Notes under the pieces: model-generated | The model's input: only the letters and a program-made list of their open reading frames with translations | What the model was told of the DNA's origin: nothing | The model's database searches: none | Program-made: the position numbers and the translations under genes | From: Paroedura picta | Lineage: Eukaryota > Chordata > Lepidosauria > Squamata > Gekkonidae | DNA length: 64,000 nt | Reading direction: 5' to 3' | NCBI RefSeq assembly: GCF_049243985.1 | Contig: NC_135380.1 | Span: 16,664,501 to 16,728,500, forward strand | In this document: positions 22,448 through 36,033 of the stretch, piece by piece | How positions within the stretch are numbered: position 1 is the first letter of the stretch | Layout of the letters: each line of letters starts with the position of its first letter

Positions 22448-22806
22448 AACTTCTGTCCTAAGAATATGGGGGGAGGAAAACACTCCCACTCCTGTGGAGA
22501 CGCAGAATCAGCCGTGCTTCCAAAACAAGTGGGACTCGTAGAATAGTCCACGCTTTGCAAAGCCTTCTGAGCTGGAAAATCCACTCGATTTTTACTTTTT
22601 AACGCGGAAGAGGGGAAGACGATTTCCTGTTGCGTAAGGAGTGACCATGGTGGCCGATTTCACTGCGTGGGATAGCGGTGCTGCCACCGATGACCATTGG
22701 TGTAAGAGTGGAATGCTTTAACTTCTGTGTCTCAAATCCCTGTGCCTTTTGTTTGTTTAACAATACCCATTGCTCTGAAGGCAAGGGACTGAATGTAAGG
22801 AGTCAA

Positions 22807-22812
22807 AATAAA
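22807..22812 (+). terminator. EIF4EBP1 poly(A) signal
   Basis: Canonical AATAAA, 360 bases past the stop codon. The implied 3' UTR is about 380 nt. This is the first canonical signal seen downstream of the stop. Confidence 0.6.
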
Positions 22813-23040
22813 ATCATGCTGGATGCAGATGATTACTTAACTTTGTGGATCTCTTCTTGTTCACAGACATCATGCACTAAGTTCTTTTTTATCTCAAGTC
22901 TTGGGAGAGATGGAGAGATGGGTGTGTTGAGCGTAGACTATAAAATAAACCAAAACAGTGAAATAAACCAAATAAACAGTTAATTAAACCAAAACCGTGG
23001 CATGCCTCTTGTGCATGTCTGTTGCACTAGTGCTTATATC

Positions 23041-23325
23041 GGTAAAGGTAGAGGTATCCCCTGTACAAGCACCGGGTCATGTCTGACCCTTGGGGTGACA
23101 CCCTCTAGCGTTTTCATGGCAGACTCAATATTGGTTGGTTTGCCAGTGCCTTCCCCAGTCATTACCGTTTACCCCCCAGCAAGCTGGGTACTCATTTTAC
23201 CGACCTCGGAAGGATGGAAGGCTGAGTCAACCTTGAGCCAGCTGCTGGGATTGAACTCCCAGCCTCATGGGCAGCGCTTTCAGACTGCATGTCTGCTGCC
23301 TTACCACTCTGCGCCACAAGAGGCT
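23041..23325 (-). mobile_element. tRNA-derived SINE with BovB/RTE-type tail, reversed
   Basis: Reversed head AAGCGCTGCCC region with box B GGGAGTTCAATCCC. The tail reads GGTCAGACATGACCCGGTGC and ends GGTATCCCCTG/ACCTTTACC, as in Sauria-type SINEs that borrow the BovB 3' end. Confidence 0.75.
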
Positions 23326-24721
23326 CTTTTCTATATCGGTAGCTTTGATAAAATAGGAACTGAGAGTGGAAGAAAGTTGTCTCTGATCTTGTGTCTATCA
23401 CTCATATAGTCTCCTTTGCTTCCTCGATTACAAAACAGTGGGCTGGTGAGGCTGGTCAGATCATAGCTGAAGAGTCTGATCATTCTCAATCTTGAATGTG
23501 CTGGGTAGCCTTGTAACATTTTCCTTTTCTTTAAAAAAGAGGTGGGGGGTGTCTTACATAAAGACTTGGATAAATAAGGGATGCACACATTCTTCCCTGT
23601 ATCAAAAACATTAAAAATGATTTTTTAAAACTGTTCTGAGTTCTAGAGTAGTGTGTGTTTTGTCTTAGTCATGAAGTCACACGAGTTAATGAATAGATAA
23701 CTGGCCATGATCTAACTAGGCATAAGGTCACTACATGAGTTCATACTTTAGCTATGTGTCTAACGCAAACCAAGATTTTGTCCTAGATTCACATCTGTCT
23801 TTTGCACATTTACTGAGAAATTGGTGTTTCCATGTTTGATGGGACACATGGATGGAAGTGTGAGTTCTGGAGCATTTAATTTGTTTTAGGGAATTTCTGC
23901 ACCACTTTTCTACTTAAATAGCACTGAAACGATTTAGAGGCTTCAATGAAAAACTACAGTAAAATATCTAAAATTAGCAACTAGAAGCAACACGGCTATA
24001 GCTGGTCATAAAAACATCAGTAAAACAGTGAAAACAGTCCTGTGATAGACTCCCCACCCCCCCAAAAAAAGTATCAGCAGTAAAACCAGGAGTGAACAGT
24101 CCCCAAAGAGAATCATCCCACCAAGGAATTGGCTCATCCAAATGCCCCCCAAAGTAAATACTTGGGAAGAGCAAGGTAGTAACAGCCAAGGTGAGAATGA
24201 GAGATCTTGAAGCTGTGTAACGTAGAAATGTCTGAAGATCCTACATTTTAGAAATAAAGCAAGATTTGGGATGAAAATTTTGGGTTCAAGGTTTTTCTTA
24301 TCGAGACACTTTCTGTGGCATAATGCCTGGGGATTCTTATACCGTCAGGTGCTTGAATCTTGAAAATCCCTGTGCCAAAAAGAATATTGCTTTGCTGTCA
24401 GTAGAATTACTCTTCCAGGCTGCGTTAGTGGTCAAAAGGAGACAAACATGAACGTAAAGCTCTTTCCAGTCCAGGGATATCTTCTAAGGGCTACTTAGGA
24501 AGTCACCCAGACCTAATTGCTGCTTGCCCTGCAAAAGTGAATGTATGTGTGAACCTCCCAAAAATAACAGCGCTAAATGCCCAATGGGCAAGCTCACTCA
24601 GTTTGGTCACCCGCAGTTTTCTAAACTCAAGCTCCCAGTCAGGCCATTAGGGATGTTCTTCACTGTGTTTCAGGCACTATGACAACCTGCTTTCACAATC
24701 CATTCATCCTCATTCCACCTG

Positions 24722-25000
24722 ATGATTGATTGATTGATTATATTTATATACCGCCCTCCCCGGAGGCTCAGGGCGGTTTACATGGAACATAAGAACAGTA
24801 CACAAAACAGTCTATAACAGGGGTAGTCAAACTGCAGCCCTCCAGATGTCCATGGACTACAATTCCCAGGAGCCCCCTGCCAGCGTTCGCTGGCAGGGGG
24901 CTACTGGGAATTGTAGTCCATGGACATCTGGAGGGCCACAGTTTGACTACCCCTGGTCTATAACATATGAATAACATATTCTTGACAGAAGATCTTTTCT
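24722..25000 (-). mobile_element. L2-like LINE 3' end, interrupted by a hAT MITE
   Basis: ATTGATTGATTATATTTATA then ACCGCCCTCCCCGGAGGCTC as in the 48.7-kb copy. MITE copy 7 splits it at 24818-24955. The right limit is uncertain. Confidence 0.6.
24818..24955. mobile_element. Palindromic hAT MITE (copy 7)
   Basis: Full-length copy with a perfect 8-bp duplication GTCTATAA, inserted in an L2-like 3' end. Confidence 0.9.
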
Positions 25001-27054
25001 TGGATTTTTATCTACCTTTTAGTTTTGCTTTTATACCGTGAAGTCTAATAGTAGCCTAGGGTGCTAATCATGAGAAAGGGCAATGCCAAACGAAATAAAA
25101 TTAAAATCTAGGGTATCGCAAGGAATTGCGGAGATGAAACATATACTATTGGTATTCTTCCCTTCCAAGATCCTATACACACTTAGAGATATGAACAGGT
25201 CAATTTTTCCACCCCCTTTCCTCCTTCCTCTCAACATTCCAAGATCAGTGAGAATGCTCAGTCTTCCATCAGACCTGGTAGGCGGAGGGGGGGGGAGGTT
25301 GACATATTCATATTTCCTGCATACCTGAGGAACTCCTGAAGCATTCAAAATGGCAACTTTGTCTGCAAATGCGATTTTGTTGCTTTGGCACTTGTCTATG
25401 AGCTTTGCTATTGAAGAACTCAAGCTGGGAGGGGCATGGAAGATGGTATGAGAGAAACAGTTTAGAAATGTCCCCTTGCCTGACACTGTAATCTTCCCCC
25501 CTCCAGAATTCTGTATGTTCTTAGGAACTTGAGCTGCCAGTCTGCCATTTCCTTTTTGGTTGGGTTGTCCTTTTACTCATTCCCACCTGTTAGCATTCCA
25601 TCAGGCAGCTTCTAGGAAGGTTTCATTTCTTTGAGGGATAATTTGCAAATTCTGCATACCTGGAGAGCCTCCCCCCCCCCCCCAAGTATGCATACATCTT
25701 GTCTGGATAAGCTGATTTTGCTCTACATCTGATAGACCCTCTGCCCTCAAGTTAGCCATTTAGGAGGGATAAAATAATATGCCTGACATATAAATTCACA
25801 TTTTGGACCTACTCCCTAATTTCCTGGCTTGTCAAGCCAAAATGCCAGTGAATTAGTGGAGCCTTTTTAATTTGTGACTGGTCTTAATGCTTCCTGCCAA
25901 CAGAACTGCTTGTGTTTACCTAACCTTTTAAAACAATCTTCCTATAGGGAAGTTTGCGGGAGCCGTCAACAAGGCATGACCGTACATCAAGCAAAAGATG
26001 TGAATGGAGCATTGGGATGACCATGTAGAGATGAAAGACAGAAATCTGCATCTGTCTTTTAATCCAGATGCTTTGCCAGAACAAACTGCTGATTTCCTGC
26101 TTGCTAAACTAGACCACTAGGTGATCAGAAACGGAGGTTAAAGTAATTAAGTCAGCTGGGATCTGTTTCAGTGATCTAAAGGGTTGCTAAATCAACAGCA
26201 CTCAAAATGGTCCCCTTCTGACAAACCAGCCCCTTTGTGCTTGATTTCAGTCTGCTACTGGTCCGTAATATCGGCATAAAAAACAACTGAAGCTTTGCAA
26301 AGAGTTTGCAGATGTGCCGCCTCCCTTTGTGTATTCTTTGTAAAACAAGTCAGTTGCCTGAAGGTTCAAATGACCGTTTCCAGCATTTTAACACTTAAAT
26401 GTCTGTCAGAGGGCAAGGTGGACAGTTAACAGTGAAGGATTTTAGCAGCCTGTTCCACCTTGAATTGCCCACCAACAGATTCTCTTTCTTCTGGGTCATG
26501 ATGTGATAAATACTGCTGAGTAACGGCCTCTGTTCTAAGCAAATCCAATACAACATCAAAGGCTTATTTCTTTACTTAAATGTTTACACCGAATCTTTCC
26601 TTTGTGGTCCAAAGTGGCTTACAGTTTGTATTGTATTTTTGTTTGTTTTTTAAACTCCCAAGGGGACTGCCTTTCCCATTTGAAACATGCATGCTGCTTT
26701 ACACTCCCATTTAGTCTTCCAAGTGAGTATCTCAAACTTCAGCCAAAGAGCCTTCAATATGCAGGCCGATGTCTACTATTAATTCTTCTAAATGTAGCTG
26801 GGGCGAGGGGGTGGCTCACACCACAGCCATTTGGTCTGCATGCAACTCAGGAATCAGCTTGACTCTCTTTCCTCAGATTCAGTGGCCTAAAGTCAGTCAA
26901 TGAACTCGCACAAACAGGAAGAGCAGGTGATTTTTGCTGATTCCCCATTCTTGCTGCAGTCCTCTCCCCCCAGCTGTTCCAGAAGACCTTCTGCTCCCAA
27001 AGAAGAGCATTGGTGGGGATTTTGGATTAACAACAGAAATGGGGGGGGGGACGC

Positions 27055-27275
27055 TAGGATTCCAGGTCCCCCTGGTCACCAGCTGGGGGTGGAGGGGAAG
27101 GGTTGCCAGTAACAGATTGGGAAATTCCTGAAGAGACCTCTGTGGGGTACATTGCCATAAGTGTCCACCCTCCAAAGCATCCACTTTCTCCAGGACAATC
27201 GATCTCTGTAGTCCGAGGATGAGTTGTAATTCCTGGGGATCCCCATGTCCTCCTGGGAGGCTGGCATCCCTAGGA
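27055..27275. mobile_element. GTTGCCAAC-family MITE, reversed and degraded
   Basis: Contains GTGGGGTACATTGCCATA, AGTTGTAATTCCTGGGGAT and a GCTGGCATCCCTA end like the other copies. Confidence 0.5.
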
Positions 27276-27399
27276 GCAATGGGGAAGTCTCACTCCACAG
27301 GCGGAAATTCCTTATAATAGGAAATCTGCAGTGGATCCAAGCTGTTGTGTGTTTCAGAATTGCTTTTCATGCCAGACAGAGACCAGCACTGTCCTTTAG

Positions 27400-27505
27400 G
27401 TTCAAGTGGGTAGCCATGTTGGTCTGAAGCAGCACAACAAAAATAGAATCCAATAGCACCTTGAATCTTGGTTGGTCTTAAAGGTGCTATGGGACTCTTT
27501 TTTTG
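27400..27505. repeat. Fold-back dispersed repeat, short
   Basis: TTGGTCTGAAGCAGCACAAC then CCAATAGCACCTTGAATC facing GTCTTAAAGGTGCTATGGGA. Confidence 0.55.
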
Positions 27506-28429
27506 TGTGTGTGTGTATCCTTTAGTTATCTTTTTGTTTCCTGAATGGCAATCCAATGCTATGTGCTGCCTTGCAGGCCCAGAGGAGCCCAGCTCCTTTC
27601 CAAGCTGATGCCTTATCCCTGCCCATCAAGGAAACATGATGTATAGAATTGCTGGGCCCCATGAAACGGTTCCGCCACAGTATCCCTTTGATTTCACACG
27701 TCTTCAGGATGGGAGTTCTAGCAGAGCTTGTTTGGCAGATCATGAAGGGGAAGGCAGGGTAGATAAGAGGTGTTCTACAAATCACAGGACTCGATGATAT
27801 GCAAAGCAGTTAGAATGGAGATTCCTTTGTCCCTTGGGGACTTCTTTCCCCTCCATCAAAGAACGGCTGGTGTGCTATTTCCATTCATGTCTCTGGGGAC
27901 TTGTGCTTGGATGGGTCAATTAACAGGGACTGTACTAACAAACCCAATCCACAAAGTTAAGTAAGCTGACTTATTTGGGTTCAATAGGCTTTAAAACGGT
28001 TTAAAGCCAAATACTTTGAGCTGATTGTGCTGTCAATGAGGCTATAGTTAAGGGGAGGGTGGCATTGTGAAAAAAATGACTAAAACATGCTACAAAAATA
28101 ACTGTTTTTGAACAAATCGCACACTCTTGTGGAATTTTCAAGACAAGCAGATTTATTGGGGTGGGAGCTTTCATGGCTCAGAGTCCACTTCATTGCATCC
28201 ATCTCCAAACTCCTTTCAGATCACCTCTGGAGTGCTATATCATCTGTAACAAACAGCAGCAAGCTCTGAGAACTATTTTAAACAATTGACAGCGTGGCCC
28301 AGTAGTTATAGGCCTAGATGTAGAGACCTGGGGAGCCATCTTTCACAGGTATAGGGAGAAGCAAGTCCCATTCCATTCAGTGGAGCCAATTCCCGGGAAC
28401 ATGTTCTTAAATTTGTATCCTGATTCAGT

Positions 28430-28585
28430 TCCCAATCTGCCATGATGTTCACGGGGTGTCCTTGAGCTGGTCACTTTCCATGGGCCTGGTTTACCTCACA
28501 GGCTTGTTGTGAAGATAAAACAAGAGGTGGAGAGAACCATGCATGTAGTTCTTGGGTAGTAGGGTGGGATAAAAATGAATAGGTT
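28430..28585 (+). mobile_element. MIR-type SINE, degraded
   Basis: CTTGAGCTGGTCACTTTCC then ACCTCACAGGCTTGTTGTGA and GTAGGGTGGGATAAAAATGA. Confidence 0.6.
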
Positions 28586-31086
28586 GATTTTTTGGCAGCT
28601 GGGGTAATCCCGCTGCGTTCCCCCGAAAGCTGTTTATGCAAAAAAATTTTGATTCATGCCCTAACGAAATTCAGAAAAGGCAAGTTTGCAACATGGAAAG
28701 GAATCAACGGGCTAAAAATACCCTTTCAGGTGAAAATAAGCCAAGTGCATCTTTATTCACATGTTCTTTTGAACCGGCCGTGTTGCACACTGCTCTTCCC
28801 AGCATCAGGCACATCACTGGTGCAATACGCATAAGCAAAGCGTGTTTAGCAGAAATGCATGGATTTGTTATCTTTGTTACTGTTAGGATGATACTGCAAT
28901 GCAGTGCTTATATGTGTGCTGGACACCTTACCAAGATGCACAGGCCAAATTAAAGATGGCAAGAAGATTATATTCAAAAGGCAGGCAAAGTAGAAAGATC
29001 CATGCCTGGATCTTCTGTGGGCTGTCCCTTGGTAAAGAGCAGCCACAAGACACCCTGATTCTGACCACGTGAAGCTGCCTTACAATAGCTATGTTCACAA
29101 GCCATAGTGGGTACATGTTCTTTATACACACAGAGAGCATGTCTTCATGTTACATTCAAATCATATACAGTTGAACGTATAATATCAACTTTGAAGCAGG
29201 CTCCTGTCTCCAGTTGACACATGGACCATATTTATGGGGCAAGGTGGTTAACTCTCTTACCTGCACTAATTTCTAAACCCCAAATGGCCTTGTTAGCTGC
29301 TCCCATGGCGAGGAAAATACAGCCAGGTTGTTTCCCCCAACAGGGCAAATTGAATCCATTAAAGGTTAGGAAAGAACTACATGGGGGAGAGAGAGAGAGA
29401 GACTATCACCACCTGCATCATGTGCCAGATTTACACTGGAAGCTATTGAACAAGGAAATGCAGTAGTGGTCCTATTTGCAGCTTGTTAATTTGACTGTAA
29501 AACAGACAATGGGGAGAAAGAACACTGAGAGTCCAAGAGAGGAATGCGGGAAAATGCAGGTGCATATACTTCAAAGCCTGGCTGCAGCTATGAATAAGGA
29601 TGAACGGTAAGTCCCAAGATCCTGTGGAGAAAGTAAAGCTGAGGAGAAATCTGAAGGGGGAGAGAGACAGAGAAGTGGTACCTCATACCTGTTTGAAGAA
29701 GGGGTTCTGCTCCAACAAGAATGGGTGGTGGTGATAGAGAGCATAAACCCAGATCTTATGGAAGTGCAGAAGTCACAGAAGTAAGAGCTGAAAGCAAAGG
29801 GGAAAGGAGTCTGTAAGGGGATAGGGAGCCAGTAAAAGACTCCAAGAGGTCTGACTCTGAATCACAGGAGTGAAATCCAGGCAGAGTTTTGCAAAGAGGG
29901 ATAAAAGAAAGAGTGCAGAGAAAAGCACACTGCAGGGGACAGGGTGGAAGGTAACCAGAGCATCAATACAAGTTTTAGCTAAGGGGGGGGGGGAGCAGAG
30001 AAAGAAGGATGTATATTTTGGAACAATAAAAAAATAGTTGGCAGTCTAAAACACACAATAAAGCATCCCTAATAAGGGGAAATAGTTTAGAAAGCAGCCC
30101 CAGTTGTGGAGATGGAGAAACCTTTGGAATATATATGGAAGCTGGCTGGGCTGGGTCTAGGTCAGTCTCGGAGAAGGATCGATTTGTCAAGTGACACCTC
30201 CTCCATGAAGATAAAGGGGGAACAGATGGGCCATTACTTTCCCTGGGATGTTTGGGGTGTGATGGGACACAACTTTCCATCTTCTTAAGCTCCATCACCC
30301 TGGGGGATGCTGTTTGGGGCAAAAGGGATACTATTTCTGGGAAGTCACTTTAGCTAACAACTCCCTCCCACGCACATGTACCAATGAGCTTCTAGTCACT
30401 CCTTAATTGTTGAACTGGCTCTCAGTGTGAAATATGGGCCTGAATAGCTCTTGCTCCGAGGAGGGCCTCAGGGGCGAGAAGCAGACAGGCTTTGTTTATC
30501 TGCAGGCCGAGATGTGGATTGGAAGTAATGGGCCCAGTGGAAGAGTGGGGGGGGGGGGAGGGTTGCCTTGATGAACCAGCATCTTCCTTTCAATTGCCCG
30601 GCCTGCCCAAGACTCAGAGCATTGGCTTGGTCAGTGCACATCAAGCCTGCCCTGCCATGGAGATGTAGACCACCCCTTCCTCCCTGGGGGACAGATTCTC
30701 ACTCGGTCTCTCTTTTTCTTCATTTTTTCAAATTAAAGGCAGCATTGTAGATGGTTGCACAGAGTCAAGAAATTCTAAATTCATTCCAAAATCCAATAAA
30801 CAAAAGCCAGCTCTTTGTCAACTGGCTTGTAGGGCTGTTTTATTTCTCTCTCCGTTCCGTTCAAAGTGTAGCTCTGGCAAACAGGGGGACCGTTTCCTTG
30901 GCAGGCTGTTCATCTATTCGCCACCAGATTTGTGAATGTTCAGCAGGGTGACTCACCGTATTCCTTCCTCGCAGGGCACTGCAGTGCAAGACACTTGCAC
31001 CTTGTTACACAACTCACGTGAACCGAGTCTCCCCTCCACCCCGGCTGCATCACAGTGCGGTTGGGCAAGGAATGGTTTAAATAGAC

Positions 31087-31199
31087 CAGGGGTAGTCAAA
31101 CGGCGACCCTCCAGATGTCCATGGACTACATTCGCTAGCAGGGGCTCATGGGAATTGTAGTCCATGGACATTTGGAGGGCCGCAGTTTGACTACCCCTG
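31087..31199. mobile_element. Palindromic hAT MITE (copy 8, shortened)
   Basis: Both ends present with part of one arm lost; flanks AAATAGAC and AAATAAAC match at 7 of 8 bases. Confidence 0.85.
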
Positions 31200-31264
31200 A
31201 AATAAACAGTTAACTCGATCACAGGCCATTTATATTCGTCATAAATAAATGCTGTGTTTCAAAA

Positions 31265-31336
31265 GGAAGGAAGGAAGGAAGGAAGGAAGGAAGGAAGGAA
31301 GGAAGGAAGGAAGGAAGGAAGGAAGGAAGGAAGGAA
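31265..31336. repeat. (GGAA)18 microsatellite
   Basis: Eighteen uninterrupted GGAA units. Confidence 0.97.
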
Positions 31337-32289
31337 TAAAAATCCTGATGTGCAGTGTTCATCTCAGCAGTCCTTTGTGGCAATAAAGGCAGGTGATCTG
31401 TTTGAATAGGCAGTATTTTTGCACCTGTGCAGTTTGGGGCAGGGGCTGATGCAAACCCACATTTGACTGACATGTGAGATATCAATCAAACCCCAAGGAT
31501 TGGCTTGTGTCTGATCATTGCAACTGAACCAGGTAAATTCAACTATCAAACGCACAACATGGTATTCACAGCATCTCTTGTTACAACATGTTTTATCTGA
31601 AATGTCAGCAGGTCAAGGTAACAATATGATCCGACTATAGAGATTGAATAAAAAGTCACAGAAGATGTGAGCAAGCTTTTGAATGGGTCCCAACTAGCTG
31701 GGCATCAAGAAAAGGAAAGTAAATGGGGAAGGAAGCTGAAATTAATCCTAGGAAGAGTCCTAAAATGAATGCTAAAAGGTATTGTGCAAACTCTTCTGCT
31801 CCAATCTATGCGATTTTTTTTTTTTTGCTTAACATTGAGCCAGGTGAATAACATTGGGAATTTCAAAAGCTAGCTGACTAATTTGTGATGTTTTAATTGC
31901 CTTAATAAAGGTATTTTCCCCACTTTTAATTTGAGATTTTTCCTTCCTAGTGGACCACCATAGCTACCAACAATTGTTGATATCATAAGTTGATTCCTTG
32001 ACACAGAACAAAACGGGAAGATCATCATGTTCAATACACACATACCCTTCCTTAAAAAGGATTGTACATCCTCAAAGCAAACCTCCCAATCCAACCTTTC
32101 TCCAAAGAACAAAGGCGATTCTAGGTGTGCAGTTACAACATCCTTTTTACCTGCTTGGAGTGCTACAGCTAGGTTATGTATTTCTTCTATTTAGTTATTC
32201 ATATATTTCCACTTGTTTTTCCCCTCCAAAAGATGGGGGAGGGAAAGATGGTTCACATAATTTCATAAAAACCACACTAGTATTCAAAA

Positions 32290-32515
32290 CCCCCATAAGT
32301 CTAGGGGCTGAAAGAGCTAAGATTCAAATCCCTACTCTGCCCAGGAAGGTACCTGGGTGTCCTCAGGCCAATCATACACTTTCACCCTGACCTACCTCAC
32401 CAGGTTGTTGTGAGGGTACAATGCAGGATGGGAGAACAATGTAAGCCACTTTGGGTCCCCATTGTGGGAAAAGGTGGGGTATAAATGCAGTAAGTGAATA
32501 AATAAATAACTGCAG
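32290..32515 (+). mobile_element. MIR-type SINE
   Basis: AGATTCAAATCCCTACTCTG, TACCTCACCAGGTTGTTGTG and GTAAGCCACTTTGGGTCCCC, with a GGTATAAATGCAGTAAGTGA tail and AAT repeats. Confidence 0.75.
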
Positions 32516-32809
32516 GAATAGACAAGGAAATTGTATGTTTGTCACATGACTTCATACAATGTTGAGACACCTTCAGAAGTCTAGATTGAGCAGGTTGTGG
32601 TTCAAATATTTTATTCACTTAGTATACAGGTGTATCAGGAGACTGACCATAGTAAAAAATAAAATAAAAACATAAGCATTGTTAATTACATTTTTAACCT
32701 CACAAGTGATCTGGTTATATTTATGTTTATAAACTACTTACAAGTGGTTTAGCAACTTGGCAACCAGGGATGAAGACAAGGGAGGCCATTTAACATCTGC
32801 GCTTGCTAA

Positions 32810-33197
32810 CAATTGAAACAAGTATTTAAAAGGCTGCCATATAGAACATGGAGCAAAGTTGTTCTCTCTTGCCCCAGAGGGACGGAGCAGAACCAATGGG
32901 ATGAAATTGATTCAGAAGAAATTCCATCTAAACATCTGGAAGAAGTTCCTGACAGAGTGGTTTCTCAGTGGAACAGGCTTCCTCGGGAGGTGGTGGGTTC
33001 TCCATCTTTGGAAATTTTTAAACAGAGGCTGGATAGCCATCTGATGGAGAGGCTGATTCTGTGAAGGCTCAAGGGGGGGTCAGGTTACAGTGGATGAGCG
33101 ATAGGGTTGTGAGTGTCCTGCATAATGCAGGGGGTTGGACTAGATGGCCCAGGAGGTCCCTTCCAACTCTATGATTCTATGATTCCATGATTCTATG
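32810..33197 (+). mobile_element. CR1 LINE 3' end
   Basis: End of the ORF2-like region (TTCTCAGTGGAACAGGCTTC, CTGGATAGCCATCTGATGGA), then the CR1 signature GGTTGGACTAGATGGCCC and a tail of ATTCTATG repeats. 5'-truncated, in forward orientation. Confidence 0.85.
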
Positions 33198-36033
33198 GTA
33201 TTAGGGGCATTCCTGGAATGTCTCCAAAAAGGGAAAAAATGACCCAAATATGACTGGTTTACTGTTTATTCATTTATTTTCTTGATTTACCTTTCTGACA
33301 GAGGCTCCAGGCTGATTTACTAGGAGCTAGTAATGGAAAATAGGGGTTGAGCATAAATGCTTCAGCGGAACAGATGAACACCTCCAGCAATTGATGAAGT
33401 AAGCTCTGGCTCCCAAAAGCTTTAGCCTGGAATAAATTGTATTAGTTTGCAAGGCACCACTGGACTCTATTTTTATTTGAAAAATATGCACACTTCCTGA
33501 TGATTAGGGACTAAGGTCATTCACACTGAGTCTTCCTGTGGCAGCCCATCCTATGAAATGACCCTCAATTCAACTCTCTGACTTCTTGTGGGGAGGATGT
33601 TAAAGGAGCTGTTTATGAGCGTGAATGGTCTGGCATGGTATTTCTCCAGCCCCCCCTACCCCCTACAGCTGAGCCATGGACAGGTGTCTGAATTCTCACC
33701 TCAAGATAATGTCCAGCCCCTCCCCACAGGGGAGAGGGTTTCTTCTCAGCTACAGTACACAAAAACATCCCCAGTTAAGAGCATGACCCAAGGCACTGTC
33801 AGGCCCTTGGAATCTGGGTGGGATACAGGTTTGTTGAGAGGGGGAGAGAGGCAGAGGAATACCCAACTCCAGTCAGTTGCAGAAAGAAAAAAAACCCCCA
33901 CACAACAGGAGTCCTGTGGTACTTTAAAGGCTGCCAGATTACGGTTTAAGAGTTGGCGAGTTAGAATTTACCCTGTGAAGGGAACTGTCAGCCAGCAGCA
34001 AAAGGTTTTGTTGATTTAACATGCAGAAAGAGCACAGCAGACATCCGTGGAAAATTGCTTTTATTTTCATCCAGACTTCAACTTTGCAGAATTGATAATA
34101 ACCACATATGAGTGAGTTAAGCTTGCACTTAAAAGATAGGCCAAAAGGCAGTGGCAATCAGCAATATGGTATGTTCGGTGAATGGTGGGAAACTTTAGAC
34201 ATTCATACCATTTTCACAAACCCTGTTGAGGGGTGGGTGGGTTGCGCACCTTCTTCACCCAGCACAAGAGAGAGTTGACTTCCATTGAACACTGATCATG
34301 ACAACTCCTTACATTTGGCGAATACACAAAAGGGAAGAGCAGCCACTCTGAGCTTGCCCTTGTGAGTGCCAATGCTTGGAAGAAGTGTATACTCATCACT
34401 GTCACCCCAATTATCAGAAACCTTTGAAAAGCAGCATCCCTGCTCATGGAGAGGGGGCTATGTGTGTCCACTTCCTGCATCCATCAATGTGGCACTCACA
34501 AGGCAGAGCAGAGGCAAGCATGTGTGCCTGCTCTCCTTCTCTGCTCCCTGACTGAATGTGGGAAGGAGGGCATGGATAGAGGTCTAGAGACAAACACCAG
34601 TGAGCCATGACACCCAAATGCAGACTCCAAGACTAACAGAAGTTTGTTTTCCCTTCAGCAATTGAGATTTTAAACTCAGATTGAACCACAGTTTAGAATC
34701 TTGATTTGTGGGGGGTAAACAAACTCCAGTTTGTATCACCAACTTGCAGATGGCCTGGCAAACTGAATGTTTCCCATCATGAACAAACAGAAGTGATGTT
34801 TGATGACAGCCAAACTGTGCTGCATTCTAGCCAATTGAAAACCTACCCGGACCAGCAGTGGTCATTCAAAATAACACAGGAAGAAATTTGGCCTAGAAAA
34901 AAGCTGGCTATATTTGTGGTAGAATTCTTATCACTGAAAGAACAGACTGGACTTATGGAGGAGATTGGCTCTCGTTGTTGTTTCTAGCTCTATAGCTGAT
35001 TGCTGGCTGCAGAGTTTTCCTTTATGATGCTTTAAGTAAAATGTCCACTTTTAGCACCAAAGCAGTGTGTCTGGAGTTGTAGTGTTTATCACCAAAAGCC
35101 TTTAAGAGCAAGTTAAACAGCTGGATTTTTTGCCATTTGTGCAGCTGGAAATGATCTTTTGTGGTCATTGCCAGCCCCTTTGAAGAAACATAGTTCTGTT
35201 TAAGGTGTTCTCAGGAGGGGGTTGCATAAGCCCTCGGGTTCTTCCTGATAAGTCTGTGATCCCTGTTATTATGGGAAGAAGGAACTCAACAGCTTTATCT
35301 ACATACCTGAGAACCTGGGCTTACGGGCCCTCAATGCAACAACTCCAACAGCCCTCTTGCTGCTTTCTCTTTCTCAGACACCATCAGGGAACTTCTCCTA
35401 CAAACATTATCTCTTCCTTAACTGTTTCATTCCCGTAACTCTTGACCACAATCCCAAACTTCACCGCCCTGCAAACCCACTTGCCTCAGCCCATTATGAG
35501 ACTCACAACCCCCATAGCTTGAGCACCTTTGATCACCCCAGGCAGTATTTCACTGTCTCCTTAGATTCGCCATAGCTCTTTGTCAACAACTTTTAAGTAC
35601 CTGGAGTTTCTATGTCCCGTGTGCCTGCCACTTCTATAGGGATCATAGAATTAACAGTCTATATGCTATGTACAAAATACAACTCTGTCATTTTACGCCC
35701 TGAGAAGGTCTGTCCACAAGAACAGGGACATTCCATTCTTAATGGTGGATGCCCTGTGCGAACCGCATTTCTGAGAGGATCCACTTCAGGGCAGGCTCTC
35801 ATGTGAGAGATGTGTCCCTGCCACGACCCTGCCCTTCTGCCTTGTCCTCTGATATGGAGTCTGTGTTTAAGATCCTCGCTGGGCCAGAGAAACAGCTTGA
35901 GCTCCATGTGCTGAGGAGTCCCCTTTGTTGTAGAGAACTCAGATGAGATCTGTCCTGCCCTCGGTGCCTTTGGCAAGGGAGCTGTTGTCTAGAAGGCCTT
36001 TTGTTCAGTGAAGCCAAGGAAGCCCCCCAAACA

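Larger units (their letters stand above)
22813..36033. other. Intergenic region between EIF4EBP1 and Nodal 3' end
   Basis: No gene recognised in 13.2 kb. Besides the SINE, MITE, L2-like and CR1 copies listed separately, 25000-27050, 27510-28420, 28600-31080, 31340-32280 and 33480-36030 hold no feature I can name. Part of 34.0-36.0 kb may be Nodal 3' UTR; the only TTTATT (AATAAA on the minus strand) I noted is at 34060, which is far away. Confidence 0.6.

Noticed and set aside
25064-25486. 140-codon minus-strand frame
   Set aside because: No recognisable domain, low-complexity proline run, and no splice or promoter context.
31265-31336. Regular short array considered as CRISPR-like
   Set aside because: It is a tetranucleotide microsatellite without spacers, in a vertebrate genome.
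32813-33064. 83-codon plus-strand frame
   Set aside because: It is the end of a CR1 ORF2 in a 5'-truncated LINE copy, not a host gene.
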